A stretch of 64,000 nucleotides of DNA, taken from positions 41,605,514 through 41,669,513 of the forward strand of contig OY829537.1 of NCBI GenBank assembly GCA_963691705.1, given 5' to 3'. This document shows, one piece after another, positions 20,801 to 31,720 of this stretch. The position numbers were made by a program, and so were the translations under genes. Each line of letters starts with the position of its first letter. Position 1 is the first letter of the stretch. This DNA is from Viola odorata. Lineage: Eukaryota > Streptophyta > Magnoliopsida > Malpighiales > Violaceae. The notes beneath the pieces were generated by a model that was not told where the DNA came from, made no database searches, and was given only the letters and a program-made list of their open reading frames with translations.

Positions 20801-21740
20801 TGATACGATCCTGGTTCCTTAGGATGCGTAGCACCAATTTTTGATCTTTGTTCAAAGATGGATTTCCTGCGGAATAGATAGAATAGATAGAACTCACTTG
20901 CACAATTAAGACCTGCTGAACGCTAAGCAACAGCCAACCAAAATCCGAACAAGAGAGGGTCCTTGTGAATGATAAACTTGCACAACTAAGACCTGCTGAA
21001 CGCTAAGCAACAGCCAACCAAAGTCCGAACAAGAAGATAAACAACAAGTAGGATGCAATTCCAAGATTTACTTGTATACGACTCAAGTATTGCGGACTCA
21101 CGAAGAACAAGGTTCAACCAACTTGAACAAGGGGCGGAGATTGAAGAGAATATCTCAATTTATCAAATAACAGCCAACTTAATAAAGTGGCCAAGTGGTT
21201 CCTTATATAGGTTACAAACAAACCCTAATAGCAAACCAAATAGGAATAGAAGTAGGACTTCTAAAATAGGAAGATAACTTAACTAATTAAAACTGTCTAA
21301 TTAACTAATTAAGCTAAAATAATTAAAGTCAACAACTTAAACTTCAGTCAACGCGCGCTTCTGGACACGCGAAACGGGCAGGAGCCGTTTTGAGCAATCG
21401 GCACGCGAGACAGATGAGTGAAACGGCAATGGCTGAGTGAAACGGTCAGGTGCCGATTAAGCGAAACGGACAAGAGCCGTTTTGAATGAATCGGACAAGA
21501 GCCGTTTTGGTGACAAACGGTCAAGTGCCGTTTCTGGCAGAATCATCTTCGGGCATTGTGAATGTAAGGAGATTCACAACTCTTGGTGTCTTCTCTTTAA
21601 GTGCAGCTTCCTCACTTGTCCTCTCACATTCCAAATCCTTGTGAATGAGAGATGACAAACGGTCTTGAAGCTTTCTAGCTCTGGCTCGAGTCATTGGACC
21701 AGCTGGTGGTAACGGTAGTTGGATGCGTGGATTCGCATCA
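20801..21740 (-). repeat. Element A 5' LTR
   Basis: 940 bp, nine substitutions from the other LTR. It carries the element promoter (TATA, minus strand, at about 21201-21211) and a second copy of the pol C-terminal coding stretch (21521-21740). Confidence 0.95.
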
Positions 21741-21801
21741 CGAGGGCAAGACGTGGCTCGGGAAGTCGAGGGCAAGGTGTGGCACGGGCCTTCGAGGGTA
21801 G
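21741..21801 (-). repeat. Element C 3' LTR, segment 2 (with A and B duplications)
   Basis: 61 bp of element C LTR left between nested elements A and B. 21741-21745 is the CGAGG duplication of A; 21797-21801 is the GGTAG duplication of B. It matches about 34381-34442 of the right C LTR. Confidence 0.85.
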
Positions 21802-22916
21802 TGATACGAGCCTGAGTAGGAGCCCAGCCAAACCTGCGGCATCCGTGCCCTTGCCACCCGCAGGAGCCATCACACGTTCGCACGCGAGGACCCTGCAAGC
21901 AAGGTTAAGCTCTCTGATCCATGTGGAGCTGAAGGTCGAAGCCTCACTATAGTCAGCCATCCTACGCATGCCCCAGCCGCGCCTTGTCTCGCTCGTATGC
22001 GCCGCACCCGAGCCCGCACCAAGGCCATCTTGGGCCAAGTTTGACCTCTAGCCCAACCGTTGATATAAGAAAGATTCTCGCAAGACAGAAGTTATTTATA
22101 ATTCACCAAGAAAGCCCTTGCCAAGTTTCAACCCAATCACACCAGGGGTTAGAGAGAACGCATCACCTCAAAGTATCATACTGCCAGCGAAAGCCACCTT
22201 CGAGGCTTTTGACGATCGAAGAATATTTCTTCGAGCCATCTTCTGAAAATTGTTAGATACATGTCTTGTGAGTATCCTGTCCAATTTTCATCCAAGTCGC
22301 CCGAGGGATTTGAGAGAACGCCTTGTTCTCCTTCGACTGCGCAGGAATAAAACCCAACGGGCTGCCAACAGACCCGATCCGAGTCTTTGGTCATTCCGAC
22401 CAACCTTGAACTCGTCCAGGTCATTGGCTTGACTTTATTTTAAGTTGTTTGACCTTATTTATCTAGGTGGATTTTATTTTAGTTAATTAGGAGCGCTTTT
22501 AAGTAGTTAAGCGCAAGTGAACTTCCTAATTAGGGTTTTGCGCATCTCTTTCCTTATAAAGAGCATGCCACTGCTATTGTTATTTCTTAGATGTTATTTG
22601 ATAAACAAAACCAGAAGAGTTTTCTTCAGTTGATCTCCAAGATCCTTGTCCTACATCCGGTTTGATAAGCCGCATATAGTTGCAAGTAAAGCACGAAGTC
22701 TATCACTCAATTCCTTAGTTTCGTCTGGGTTGTCTAGGTATTGCACCTAGGAGGGTCAGAGTCCTATTGAAGATCCTTGAAGGATTTCGTCCAGGTTGCC
22801 TAAGTATTGCACTTAGGAGGGTTGGAGTTTCCGACGAGTTAGTTTTCCGTATTCAAATCCTTGTCGCTGAGCAACGATCCAACAATTGGAAGGTTTCCGA
22901 ATTAGGAACCACGTCA
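21802..22916 (+). repeat. Element B 5' LTR
   Basis: TGATACGAGCC...CCACGTCA. A TATA box CTTATAAAG lies at 22553-22561. The first ~150 bp is a non-expressed copy of the pol C-terminal coding stretch. Confidence 0.93.
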
Positions 22917-22918
22917 GC

Positions 22919-22936
22919 TATTAGCGGAGCAAAGGC
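22919..22936 (+). other. Element B primer-binding site (decayed)
   Basis: TATTAGCGGAGC, two bases after the LTR; the first three bases should be TGG, so two bases have changed. Confidence 0.5.
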
Positions 22937-22950
22937 TACTAACCGTATAG

Positions 22951-23761
22951 GTATCTATCCTTTTAATTATTGTTTTTGTTTGTTAAGATTGGTTTCCTTG
23001 ATTTCCTTAGCCAACTCTATACCAATCTTGTTTGTTTCCCCCATTGTGTTAGTGAGTCAAAACTAGTATCTAGTTGCGTCTGTTTAGGTAACAAATCAAG
23101 CCCTTTGATTTTCTATCTTCTTGAGTCATAAAAACAGAAAAGAAAGATCCACAAAGTGTCAGTTTATTTTGTTTCAAGTATTTGCAATTTCTATTTACAA
23201 AAAAAAAAAAAAAACAAAAGAAAGAACACCAATTCGCACAAAAACAGAACAGAAGCGAAATTCAAAATTTTCAGTGCATTGAAAAATCAGGAACCTTGCG
23301 ATCTCTACAGAATCAAAATCAGCAAGAAAAGAGTGTTCCAACGCAACAAGAATCATAGAAAACGGAGTTGTAAATCAAAAGTTATCAAAGAAACAAATCG
23401 GACACTTAGTAACCTAGTTCTAAAACAAATCCGAACTAGTTCAAATAACTTGTCTTTCTTTGAGCTCTTGTGATACATGACCTAACTATTCTGTGCTATA
23501 ATTGATTGATTAGTTGACAAAGTAATCTTCAATTATATCCCATCTATATTCTTTCTACGCTTGAGTTGTCCTTGCAAATTATTAGAAGCTTTTCTTTTGA
23601 CATTCTTTGAGTCTACGGATCTTGGATTGATTGAAGGAGAATTTTCGTTGAGAGATTTGTGAGAGCATTAGAGTGATTAAACATGAGGGTTTAAACACGT
23701 GAGGGAGTGCTTAGATAGGACAATTTTATGCTTGTTCTTTGTTGGTTGTTTGTGATTTCAG
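22951..23761 (+). other. Apparent leader intron of element B
   Basis: ATAG|GTATCTATCC lies 34 nt after the LTR end and TGATTTCAG|ATG lies exactly at the gag start, giving an 811-nt intron. An A16 run at about 23199-23214 and the conserved G-box motif (23651-23709) lie inside it. Predicted only. Confidence 0.42.
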
Positions 23762-24764
23762 ATGTCAGACCATTCGGCTAGAAGCACAGGGACGAATGAA
23801 GAGGTGCTCACATTGTTGCGCAATCTCAACCAGAGATTTGACGCAATAGATACATGGCGAATAGAGATGGAAAGGGAAAAGGAAGCGGCTACCAATGCTG
23901 CAAAATAGAACCCCACTCAGTTCCATCAAGTCCTAAACCCTAAGAGTTCACCACACGCCTATGGCATGCCACCATCCGTAGATGGATATAACCCTAGTGG
24001 CCGAAGCGATAGGAGGGTAACTAGGAATGTACCTCGCGCGAGAGGAGGACCATGAGGAGGATGATCCCGGACCCAATCCTGATGGGTACGAGGAGGAGCA
24101 TGAGTATGAGGAGGAGGAGGAAATACCTAGACAGAGGAGACCTCAACCGAGACAGCTTAGAATAGAGGGCGGAGGCGAGGAGCGCCTAATGGGAATTAAA
24201 CTTAAAGTTCCCGCATTCGAAGGGAAAGAAGATCCTGAAGCGTTCTTTACTTGGGAACGCAAGATGAGGGCCATTTTCTTGTGCCACAATTACTCAGAGG
24301 AGAAGAAGGTTAGGATTGCCTCTGTAGAGTTCTTTGGGTATGCTGCCCATTGGTGGGATCAGCTGCACATCACTAGGCAAAGAGTAGGCGCAGGTCCAAT
24401 TGACACTTGGGATGAGATGATTAGGGTCATGAAGGAACGATTTGTTCCCCAATATTTCCACCGAAGTCTCCATGCAAAGTTGTAGACCCTTAACCAAGGA
24501 TCGAAGAGTGTTAATGAGTATTACAACGAGATGGAGATGGCCATGGCACGTTTCTTGAGTGGATTGAACCGAGAGATTGCTAATGCCGTTGAGGTCATAC
24601 AATACCGAACCATCGAGGACCTCCTTCACCTTGCTATTATGGTGGAGAAATAGAAGAGGTTCCGCAGCCCAAACACCACCCCAATTACTGCCCAAAACCC
24701 GAAGCCAACACCTTGGAAGAAACCTTGGAACAAACCCACCAATTTCACCAAAACACCACCAAAA
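23762..24764 (+). pseudogene. Element B gag, broken
   Basis: Starts MSDHSARSTGTNEEV at ATG 23762. A TAG at 23906 and a frameshift before 24027 follow. It continues in one frame with a Glu-rich stretch, KVPAFEGKEDPEAFFTWERK, VEFFGYAAHWWDQ and HRSLHAKL. TAG codons at 24483 and 24651 interrupt it; at 24483 element A has Gln. The zinc knuckle lies in the following segment. Between 24537 and 24546 a short stretch present in A and D (LARARV-like) is missing. Confidence 0.88.
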
Positions 24765-27700
24765 GTGATACCCCCAACCTACAACCCTAAAAGCCCAAAC
24801 ACCACACCTCTTACCACAAAACCTACTGCCCAAAAACCCCAAACCACTGACCGCCAACCATCACGGGAGATTGTTTGTTTTAAGTGCAATGGTCGTGGCC
24901 ATATGCAAAGGGAATGTCCGAATCGGCGAGTGATAGTCCTTCGGGGCAATGGTGACCTAGAGTCCGAAGAGGACAGAGAAGTGGATGAAGAAGAGGCCGA
25001 AGAGGAGAGTGAGGCCGAAGAAGAGAGTGACGGAGAAGAGCGAATGCCCGTATCGACTAATTGTGTTATTCGGCGCAACTTGAGTGCCGCGCCAAAAACA
25101 GAAGTTTGCGATGAGGAGCAGCGCGATAACCTTTTTCACACTCGTTGCATCATAGCAACCAAGGTATGTTCAGTGATTATTGATAATGGCAGTTGTGCTA
25201 ACTGTGCGAGCACACTTTTGGTTCAGAGGCTTGGTTTATCCGTTGTTAAACATCCAAAGCCGTACACCTTGTCTTGGATGAATGACGGCAACACTTTGAA
25301 GGTTACCAAGCAAGTGCTGATTTCATTTGCCATAGGGAGATATAAGGATGAGATCCTATTTGATGTAGTGCCTATACACGCCAGCCACTTGTTGTTAGGA
25401 AGGCCTTGGCAATTCGACCGAAACGCCAACCATGAAGGGCGAAACAACAAGTACCGATTGGAGAAAGATAGTGTCAAATACACCCTAGCGCCACTAAACA
25501 TGAAGGAGGTCTTAGAGGACCAGCTGTGGCTTGAAAAATCTAGTGTCGAGTTTGAGTTATCTCGGCCATGGGGAGAGAAAAGAATTGAGAGTGAAAATAG
25601 CCCCCGAGAAAAGAATGAGCTCGGGTTAGAGAAAAATAAAAGTGAGAAGAGATTTGCGAATGGGCAAAAGGGGAATAAAAATAGCCCGTGTGAAAATAGA
25701 GAGCACACGTTAAAATTAAACATATTCGCAAAAGTGAGGCATGTGAGGCAAGCATTGACGGTTCAAAAGTCCTCGGACTCATTTTTTCCCCTTATTCTTG
25801 TCCGTTTTAGGTCGTTCTCCTTGAACGCCTCTAACCCTAACCCCACGGATTCCTTGCTTCCTAGTTTTAAAGCTCTTTTGCAGGAATTTGAGGATGTGCT
25901 GCCCGAGGAGATGCCGCCAGGACTACCCCCTATCCGCGGCATTGAGCACCGCATAGACTTTGTGTCGGGTTCGTCAATACCTAACCGACCGGCGTACCGT
26001 AGCAACCCTGAGGAGACCAAGGAGTTGCAACGCCAAGTGGACGAGCTGCTGTCCAAAGGCTACGTGAGAGAGAGCCTCTCACCGTGTGCTGTTCCTGTCA
26101 TCCTTGTGCCGAAAAAGGACGGCTCTTGGAGGATGTGTGTTGACTGCCGCGCAGTCAACAAAATTACGGTAAAGTATCGCCACCCCATCCCACGTTTAGA
26201 TGACATGTTAGACGAACTTAGTGGTAGCATTATGTTCTCTAAAATTGACTTAATGAGTGGGTACCATCAGATTAGGATGCTAGAGGGTGATGAATGGAAA
26301 ACGGCATTTAAAACTAAATATGGACTATACGAGTGGTTAGTCATGCCGTTTGGCTTAACCAATGCGCCAAGCACATTCATGCGTCTAATGAATCATGTTC
26401 TTAGGCACTTCATAGGCAGATTCGTAGTTGTTTACTTTGATGACATCTTAGTCTACTCTAAATCTGTTGATGAACATGTTGCGCACTTAAGAGAAGTTTT
26501 CCTAACCTTACGCCAAGAGAAATTATTTGCTAAACCTTTGAAATGTTCTTTTGCTTTAGAACAGGTTTCCTTCTTAGGTTTTATTGTAGGCTGAGAGGGT
26601 GTGAAGGTTGATGAGGAGAAGATCCGAGCGATCCGCGAATGGCCAACTCCAAAATCAGCAAGCGACATCCGTTCCTTCCACGGATTAGCAAGCTTTTACA
26701 GACGGTTCATTCGTGATTTTAGTTCTTTGGCCGCACCACTTAATGAACTAACAAAGAAAAATGTTCTTTTCAAGTGGACCGAGACACAGGAGGCTGCTTT
26801 CCAAGCGCTCAAGGACCGACTGTCCAACGCGCCTGTCCTTGCCTTGCCGGACTTCGACAAGCCCTTTGAGCTCGAGTGCGACGCGAGCGGTATAGGGATA
26901 GGAGCCGTGCTGATGCAAGAGAAGCAAGCCATTGCCTTCTTCAGCAAGAAGCTCAAGGATGCCTAGTTGCGCTACCCTACGTATGACAAGGAGTTGTACG
27001 CCTTGGTGCCCGCGTTTGTGGTTTGGTAGCACTACCTTATGCCGTGGGAATTCGTGGTACATACGGATCACCTCAGCCTCAAGTACCTGAAGGGCCAGAG
27101 CAAGCTCAACCGAAGGCATGCACGGTGGTTGGAATTTTTAGAGGCTTTTCCATACCACATCAAGTATAAGGAAGGAAAGGACAACGTCGTGGCCGACGCC
27201 TTGTCCCGCAGGTATGCCTTGATCTCTTCACTATCCGTAAAATTCCTAGGGTTTGCACAGATAATTCCTATGTATGCTGAAGATGCGGATTTTAGTGAAA
27301 TCTATAAAACCTGTGATGCACAAGCTGATGTGAAATATTTTACGCATGATGGATATTTGTTTAGGCAGAAACGCCTATGTATTCCTATTTGTTCCTTGCG
27401 TGATTTACTTGTGCATGAGTCGCATAGTGGCGGTCTCATGGGTCATTTTGGTGTCACTAAAACTTTTGACTTGTTGAAAGTGCATTTTTATTGGCCTAAA
27501 ATGAAACGTGATGTCATTCGTGTAGTCGCTAGATGTCTTGTTTGCCAAAAGGCAAAATCGCATGCGTCTAACCATGGAGCCTATATGCCACTTCCCGTAC
27601 CATCCCACCCGTTGACCGATGTGTCTATGGACTTTGTAGTCGGCTTGCCTAAGTCGTGGGACGGTCATGATAGCATGTTTGTTGTAGTCGACCGATTTTC

Positions 27701-28763
27701 AAAGATGGCACACTTTTTGCCATGTAAAAGCACACACGACGTATCTAAAGTTGCTAAAATTTATTTTAGGGAGGTAGTCCGCCTCCATGGGATGCCAGTT
27801 AGTATTGTAAGTGATCGTGATGGTAAATTCTTGAGCCATTTTTGGTGAATTTTGTGGAGTCGCTTAGGGACTAAGTTGTTATACTCTACATCTTGTCATC
27901 CTCAGACGGACAGCCAAACCGAGGTGGTTAACCAAACGCTAGGGTCACTACTTCGCACACTAGTCACAAAGCACACGTCCAAGTGGACGGATCACTTACC
28001 CTTTGTAGAATTTGCATATAACCGAGCAGTTCACTCTACTACAAATTGTTCTCCATTTGAGGTTGTTTACGGTTTTAATCCTATTACTCCACTTGATTTA
28101 ACACCTCTACCTTTGAGTGATGTAGCTAGTTTAGATGGACATCAGCGTGTGGACCTTGTCCAACAAATGCACGCTAAGGCCAAGCAGAATATTGAGAAGG
28201 CTAACGAACGCCTTGTGCGCAAGCGCAATGAGGGCCGAAAGATTATTTCTTTTCAGGTTGGAGATTGGGTGTGGTTACACCTAAGACGTGAGCGTTTCCC
28301 TGAGAAGAGACGCGGGAAACTTTCTCCGCGAGGAGATGGACCATTCCAAGTGGTTGAGAAGATCAACGATAATGCCTATCGTTTGGATCTACCTAGTGAG
28401 TATGGTTCGGTACATGACACTTTTAATATTACTGATTTGCGCCTGTTTGAAATAGGTGATGAAGTCGACGCTGACCTAGATTCGAGGAAGAATCCATCTA
28501 AAGAGGGAGGGGATGATACGAGCCTGAGTAGGAGCCCAGCTGCACCTGCCGCATCCGTGCCCTTGCCACCCGTAGGAGCCATCACACGTTCGCACGCGAG
28601 GACCCTGCAAGCGAGGCTAAGCTCTCTGATCTATGCGGAGCTGAAGGTCGAAGCCTCACTAGAGTCAGCCATCCTGCGTGCGCCCCAGCCGCGCCTTGTC
28701 TCGCTCGTATGCGCCGCACTCGAGCCCGCACCAAGGCCACCTTGGGCCAAGTCGGACCTCTAG
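24765..28763 (+). pseudogene. Element B zinc knuckle, protease, RT, RNase H and integrase, with stops
   Basis: One frame throughout, with stops at 26592 (TGA), 26964 (TAG), 27027 (TAG) and 27846 (TGA). In order: CFKCNGRGHMQRECPN (about 24876-24920); an acidic stretch; protease VIIDNGSC; a Lys/Asn/Glu-rich linker; RT with SPCAVPVILVPKK and YFDDILVYS (near 26430); RNase H with [15 protein letters not shown]; integrase zinc region ([22 protein letters not shown]); catalytic blocks [17 protein letters not shown] and QTDSQTEVVNQTL. The tail with AITRSHARTLQ is LTR-encoded. Unlike A, the integrase core is full length. Most stops fit C-to-T changes. Confidence 0.93.
28501..28514 (+). other. Element B polypurine tract
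   Basis: AAAGAGGGAGGGGA directly before the LTR TG. Confidence 0.88.
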
Positions 28764-29628
28764 CCCAATTGTTGATGTAAGAAAGATTCTGGCAAGACAG
28801 AAGTTATTTATAATTCACCAAGAAAGCCCTTTCCAAGTTTCAGCCCAATCGCACCAGGGGTTAGAGAGAACGCATCACCTCAAAGTATCATACTGCCAGC
28901 GAAAGCCACCTTCGAGCCTTTTGACGATCGACGAATATTTCTTCGAGCCATCTTCTGAAAATTGTTAGATACATGTCTTATCAGTATCCTGTCCAATTTT
29001 CATCCAAGTCGCCCGAGGGATTTGAGAGAACGCCTTGTTCTCCTTCGACTGCACAGGAATAAAGCCCAACGGGCTGCCAACAGACCCGATCCGAGTCTTT
29101 GGTCATTCCGACCAACCTTGAACTCGTCCAGGTCATTGGCTTGACTTTATTTTAAGTTGTTTGACCTTATTTATCCAGGTGGATTTTATTTTAGTTAATT
29201 AGGAGCGCTTTTAAGTAGTTAAGCGCAAGTGAACTTCCTAATTAGGGTTTTGCGCATCTCTTTCCTTATAAAGAGCATGCCACTGCTATTGTTATTTCTT
29301 AGACATTATTTGATAAAAATAACCAGAAGAGTTTTCTTCAGTTGATCTCCAAGATCCTTGTCCTACATCCGGTTTGATAAGTCGCACATAGTTGTAAGTA
29401 AAGCACGAAGTCTATCACTCCATTCCTTAGTTTCGTCTGGGTTGTCTAGGTATTGCACCTAGGAGGGTCAGAGTCCTATTGAAGATCCTTGAAGGATTTC
29501 ATCCAGGTTGCCTAAGTATTGCACTTATAAGGGTTGGAGTTTCCGACGAGTTAGTTTTCCGCATTCAAATCCTTGTCGCTGAGCAACGATCCAACAATTG
29601 AAAGGTTTCTGAATTAGGAACCACATTA
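28515..29628 (+). repeat. Element B 3' LTR
   Basis: Starts TGATACGAGCC; ends CCACATTA where the other LTR has CCACGTCA, so the terminal CA is lost through transitions. TATA at about 29265-29273. The pol stop is at 28761-28763. Confidence 0.93.
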
Positions 29629-31711
29629 GGTAGGACGGGCGCGGACGTGCGAGGGCATGGGTGCGATTGAGCGATGGAAAGGACGAAGGCCGAGGTGCAG
29701 GCCATGGCAAGGCCGAGGGCGCGACCACACGGCTTGGCCTAGACGCCGTGCTCGTATCATTCCATCCACCTTTGAAGAGATTCGGCCTCGAATCTAGGGG
29801 CTCTATCCCTTGCTCGGCTATACGGGTCAAGGAAAACTCACGGCTAGTGCTAACACACGGAGCCTTCAATAAACTTCCCTCGAAAAAATAATTAGGCCAT
29901 GGTGGGGGCCTTTCTTGGCCAATACATGTAGGCGCGGATGGGCCAAGCTCAAGAGCCAATAAGGCTCGGCCAAGATGGACAATAGTGGTGCCACGAGACA
30001 AGTGATGACTCCTAGAACTGGGTGCGGATGGGCCAAACTCCAGTACATCCAAGGACCGGCCAAGATGGGAAAAGGTGGGGTCGTGGCCCAAAGTAGTAGA
30101 GGCATAGGCATGGGCACTACAGCTGGCCAAAGGGGCGGTGGAAGGGACATGGAAATCATGTGGGGCCGAGAGACAAAATGAAGGGGCCAAGATCGGAATA
30201 AAGGGGCCACGGTCCACATACTCAAAGCCACGGATGAAAGGGTCCACCAAGTCATGTAAGGGCACACTCGGGAAGGTGGAGAACTCACTTCCAAAGGACC
30301 GCAAGGTGTGCTGATGTGCTAGGCCCATGAGGGCTTTCGCATGGCTGGCCGAAGGGGCCTCAATAGGCACATCCCGAATGGGTGGCTGCTCCAAGTCCAA
30401 ATCACCCAAGGGAGCACTCGGACTCACTAAATCTGAAGTCCCACTAAGCTCCAAATCCGAAGTGGCCAAAGCCATGTCCGAAGTGGCCAAGGCCATATCC
30501 GAAGTGGCCAACTCCATGTCAAGGCCATCCGAGAGGAGCTCAAGTAAGTCCTCATCCAATGGAGTCAACGCCTCCTCACAAAGTGGTGGAGCCACGTCCG
30601 AAACAACACTAGAAGGCTCAATACGCTCCAAACCCGAAGTCACTTTCCTTAGACTCGCTTGTCCTTCGATAGCCGATTCCAAGGAAGAAGGACTAGGAGC
30701 CACGACTGGCTCACTCACATGGGCAGTGGCACGGCTAGATGAGCCCGGAGGGGCCCTACGACCATGGTGTGAGGATGACACCTCGTGATGAGATGGGTCG
30801 TGGCGTTGAGGTGCCCTAAAGGCCGAGGGCACATAAGATGGCTGAGAGGGCTCACGGACATATGTAGTGGGGCCGTGGCCACGACTAGGTGTGGGCGAGG
30901 AACCTAGGCCACGACTATGGTACGGGGGCACATGGGATGGCCGAGATGATGGTGCCGTGTGATAAGAAGAGGCATGGCGAGGAGGTGCACTCGAGGCCGG
31001 GGCCACATAGAAGTCACGGGTTTGGTTGCCATGCCTAGATGACTCATCATCATAACGATCCCACCCGCTTGTGAGGATTGGATCACAATAAGGGCTAGCG
31101 CCATAGAGGGGCGCGGCACAAGGGTCATGCCCATAAGATGGCCGAGAGGGTGGCCGAGAGGATGGCGCCGCGTGATAGGAAGGGGCACGGCGAGGAGGGG
31201 CAACGCTAGAGCCATATCGGACCTCATAATAGTCATGTCTCCCGTCTGTCGTAGAGGAAGACCCCAAAGCTGGCCGAGAGGGCTCTCGACTAAGGTGCGG
31301 GGGCACATGGGCTTGCCTAGATGAGGCGAAATCAACTCGGTGATGTGGGCCACGGACATAAGCATGTGAAGAGGGGCCATGACCAAGGCTTGGATAGGGG
31401 GCGGAACCTAGGTCATAGCTTGGCGGGTAATAACTCTCACTCCATGACTCATCAAGCTCATACTCTAACCGGGAAGAGGGTGTGGCACAAGGGCGGCTGT
31501 CCAGGCCATCCATGTCATAAGACCAAGGCCCATGTGGCGCCTCATGCCCATCCGAATAATCGTCCTCATAGTAATACCCGTCATTGTCCCTAGCAACCAA
31601 AATGTAGGAGCCACTATCCCAATAAGGGCTTTCCTCCCAAGCTACGGTACTAGCACAACATGAATCCTCTTCCCAAGAGGGTTCATCATCCAAACAATAA
31701 GAAGAAGACAT
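29525..31711 (-). CDS. Element C ORF: Ser/Pro/His/Tyr-rich protein of unknown function
   Basis: I do not recognise this protein. It starts at ATG 31711, 9 nt after an apparent splice acceptor, and is open for 728 codons. The N-terminal ~110 residues are rich in Tyr, Asp, Trp and Ser (DGYYYEDDYSDG). Residues ~110-350 are Ser/Pro/His/Arg-rich with recurring APSSRPS and YHTAPSS strings. Near 410 is a short tandem peptide (MALATSD repeated). The C-terminus has L-D-S-R-P-N-L-F-K-G-G, equivalent to the pol end of other CRM-like elements, and then enters the LTR. The last ~36 codons (29633-29525) are sequence of inserted element B, so the natural C-terminus is lost here. In the intact right LTR the same frame stays open to 33915. 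Likely disordered; a gag-like RNA-binding role is only a guess. Confidence 0.7.
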   Translation of the reverse strand: MSSSYCLDDEPSWEEDSCCASTVAWEESPYWDSGSYILVARDNDGYYYEDDYSDGHEAPHGPWSYDMDGLDSRPCATPSSRLEYELDESWSESYYPPSYDLGSAPYPSLGHGPSSHAYVRGPHHRVDFASSRQAHVPPHLSREPSRPALGSSSTTDGRHDYYEVRYGSSVAPPRRAPSYHAAPSSRPPSRPSYGHDPCAAPLYGASPYCDPILTSGWDRYDDESSRHGNQTRDFYVAPASSAPPRHASSYHTAPSSRPSHVPPYHSRGLGSSPTPSRGHGPTTYVREPSQPSYVPSAFRAPQRHDPSHHEVSSSHHGRRAPPGSSSRATAHVSEPVVAPSPSSLESAIEGQASLRKVTSGLERIEPSSVVSDVAPPLCEEALTPLDEDLLELLSDGLDMELATSDMALATSDMALATSDLELSGTSDLVSPSAPLGDLDLEQPPIRDVPIEAPSASHAKALMGLAHQHTLRSFGSEFSTFPSVPLHDLVDPFIRGFEYVDRGPFIPILAPSFCLSAPHDFHVPSTAPLASCSAHAYASTTLGHDPTFSHLGRSLDVLEFGPSAPSSRSHHLSRGTTIVHLGRALLALELGPSAPTCIGQERPPPWPNYFFEGSLLKAPCVSTSREFSLTRIAEQGIEPLDSRPNLFKGGWNDTSTASRPSRVVAPSALPWPAPRPSSFPSLNRTHALARPRPSYLMWFLIQKPFNCWIVAQRQGFECGKLTRRKLQPL
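29634..29759 (-). repeat. Element C 3' LTR, segment 3
   Basis: Inner part of the left LTR of C, from the B insertion point to CGTATCA. It matches 34444-34569 of the right LTR. The C ORF reads through it. Confidence 0.88.
29760..29775 (-). other. Element C polypurine tract
   Basis: The minus strand reads TCAAAGGTGGATGGAA before the LTR TG; less pure than in A and B. Confidence 0.6.
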
Positions 31712-31720
31712 AGAAATTAC

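Larger units (their letters stand above)
14267..21740 (-). mobile_element. Element A: complete CRM-like Ty3/gypsy retrotransposon
   Basis: 7474 bp, flanked by CGAGG on both sides. The two LTRs are each exactly 940 bp and differ at 9 positions (about 1%), so this is the youngest dated insertion here. Order on the minus strand: 5' LTR, primer site, leader with apparent intron, gag, protease, RT, RNase H, integrase, polypurine tract, 3' LTR. CRM assignment rests on gag-pol being one frame and on the pol C-terminus reading into the 3' LTR, a known CRM habit. The clade should be confirmed by an RT tree. Confidence 0.92.
21802..29628 (+). mobile_element. Element B: complete CRM-like Ty3/gypsy retrotransposon
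   Basis: 7827 bp, flanked by GGTAG (21797-21801 and 29629-29633), inserted in the left LTR of C in the opposite orientation to A. LTRs are 1115 and 1114 bp with about 48 differences counted by eye (about 4%), so it is older than A. Order: LTR, primer site, leader with apparent intron, gag, protease, RT, RNase H, integrase, polypurine tract, LTR. The pol frame continues 83 codons into the 3' LTR. Seven in-frame stops and one frameshift make it non-autonomous now. Confidence 0.92.

Noticed and set aside
24294..24857. 187-codon minus-strand ORF rich in Gly, Phe and Trp
   Set aside because: Mirror of the element B gag/linker on the other strand; no domain and no promoter.
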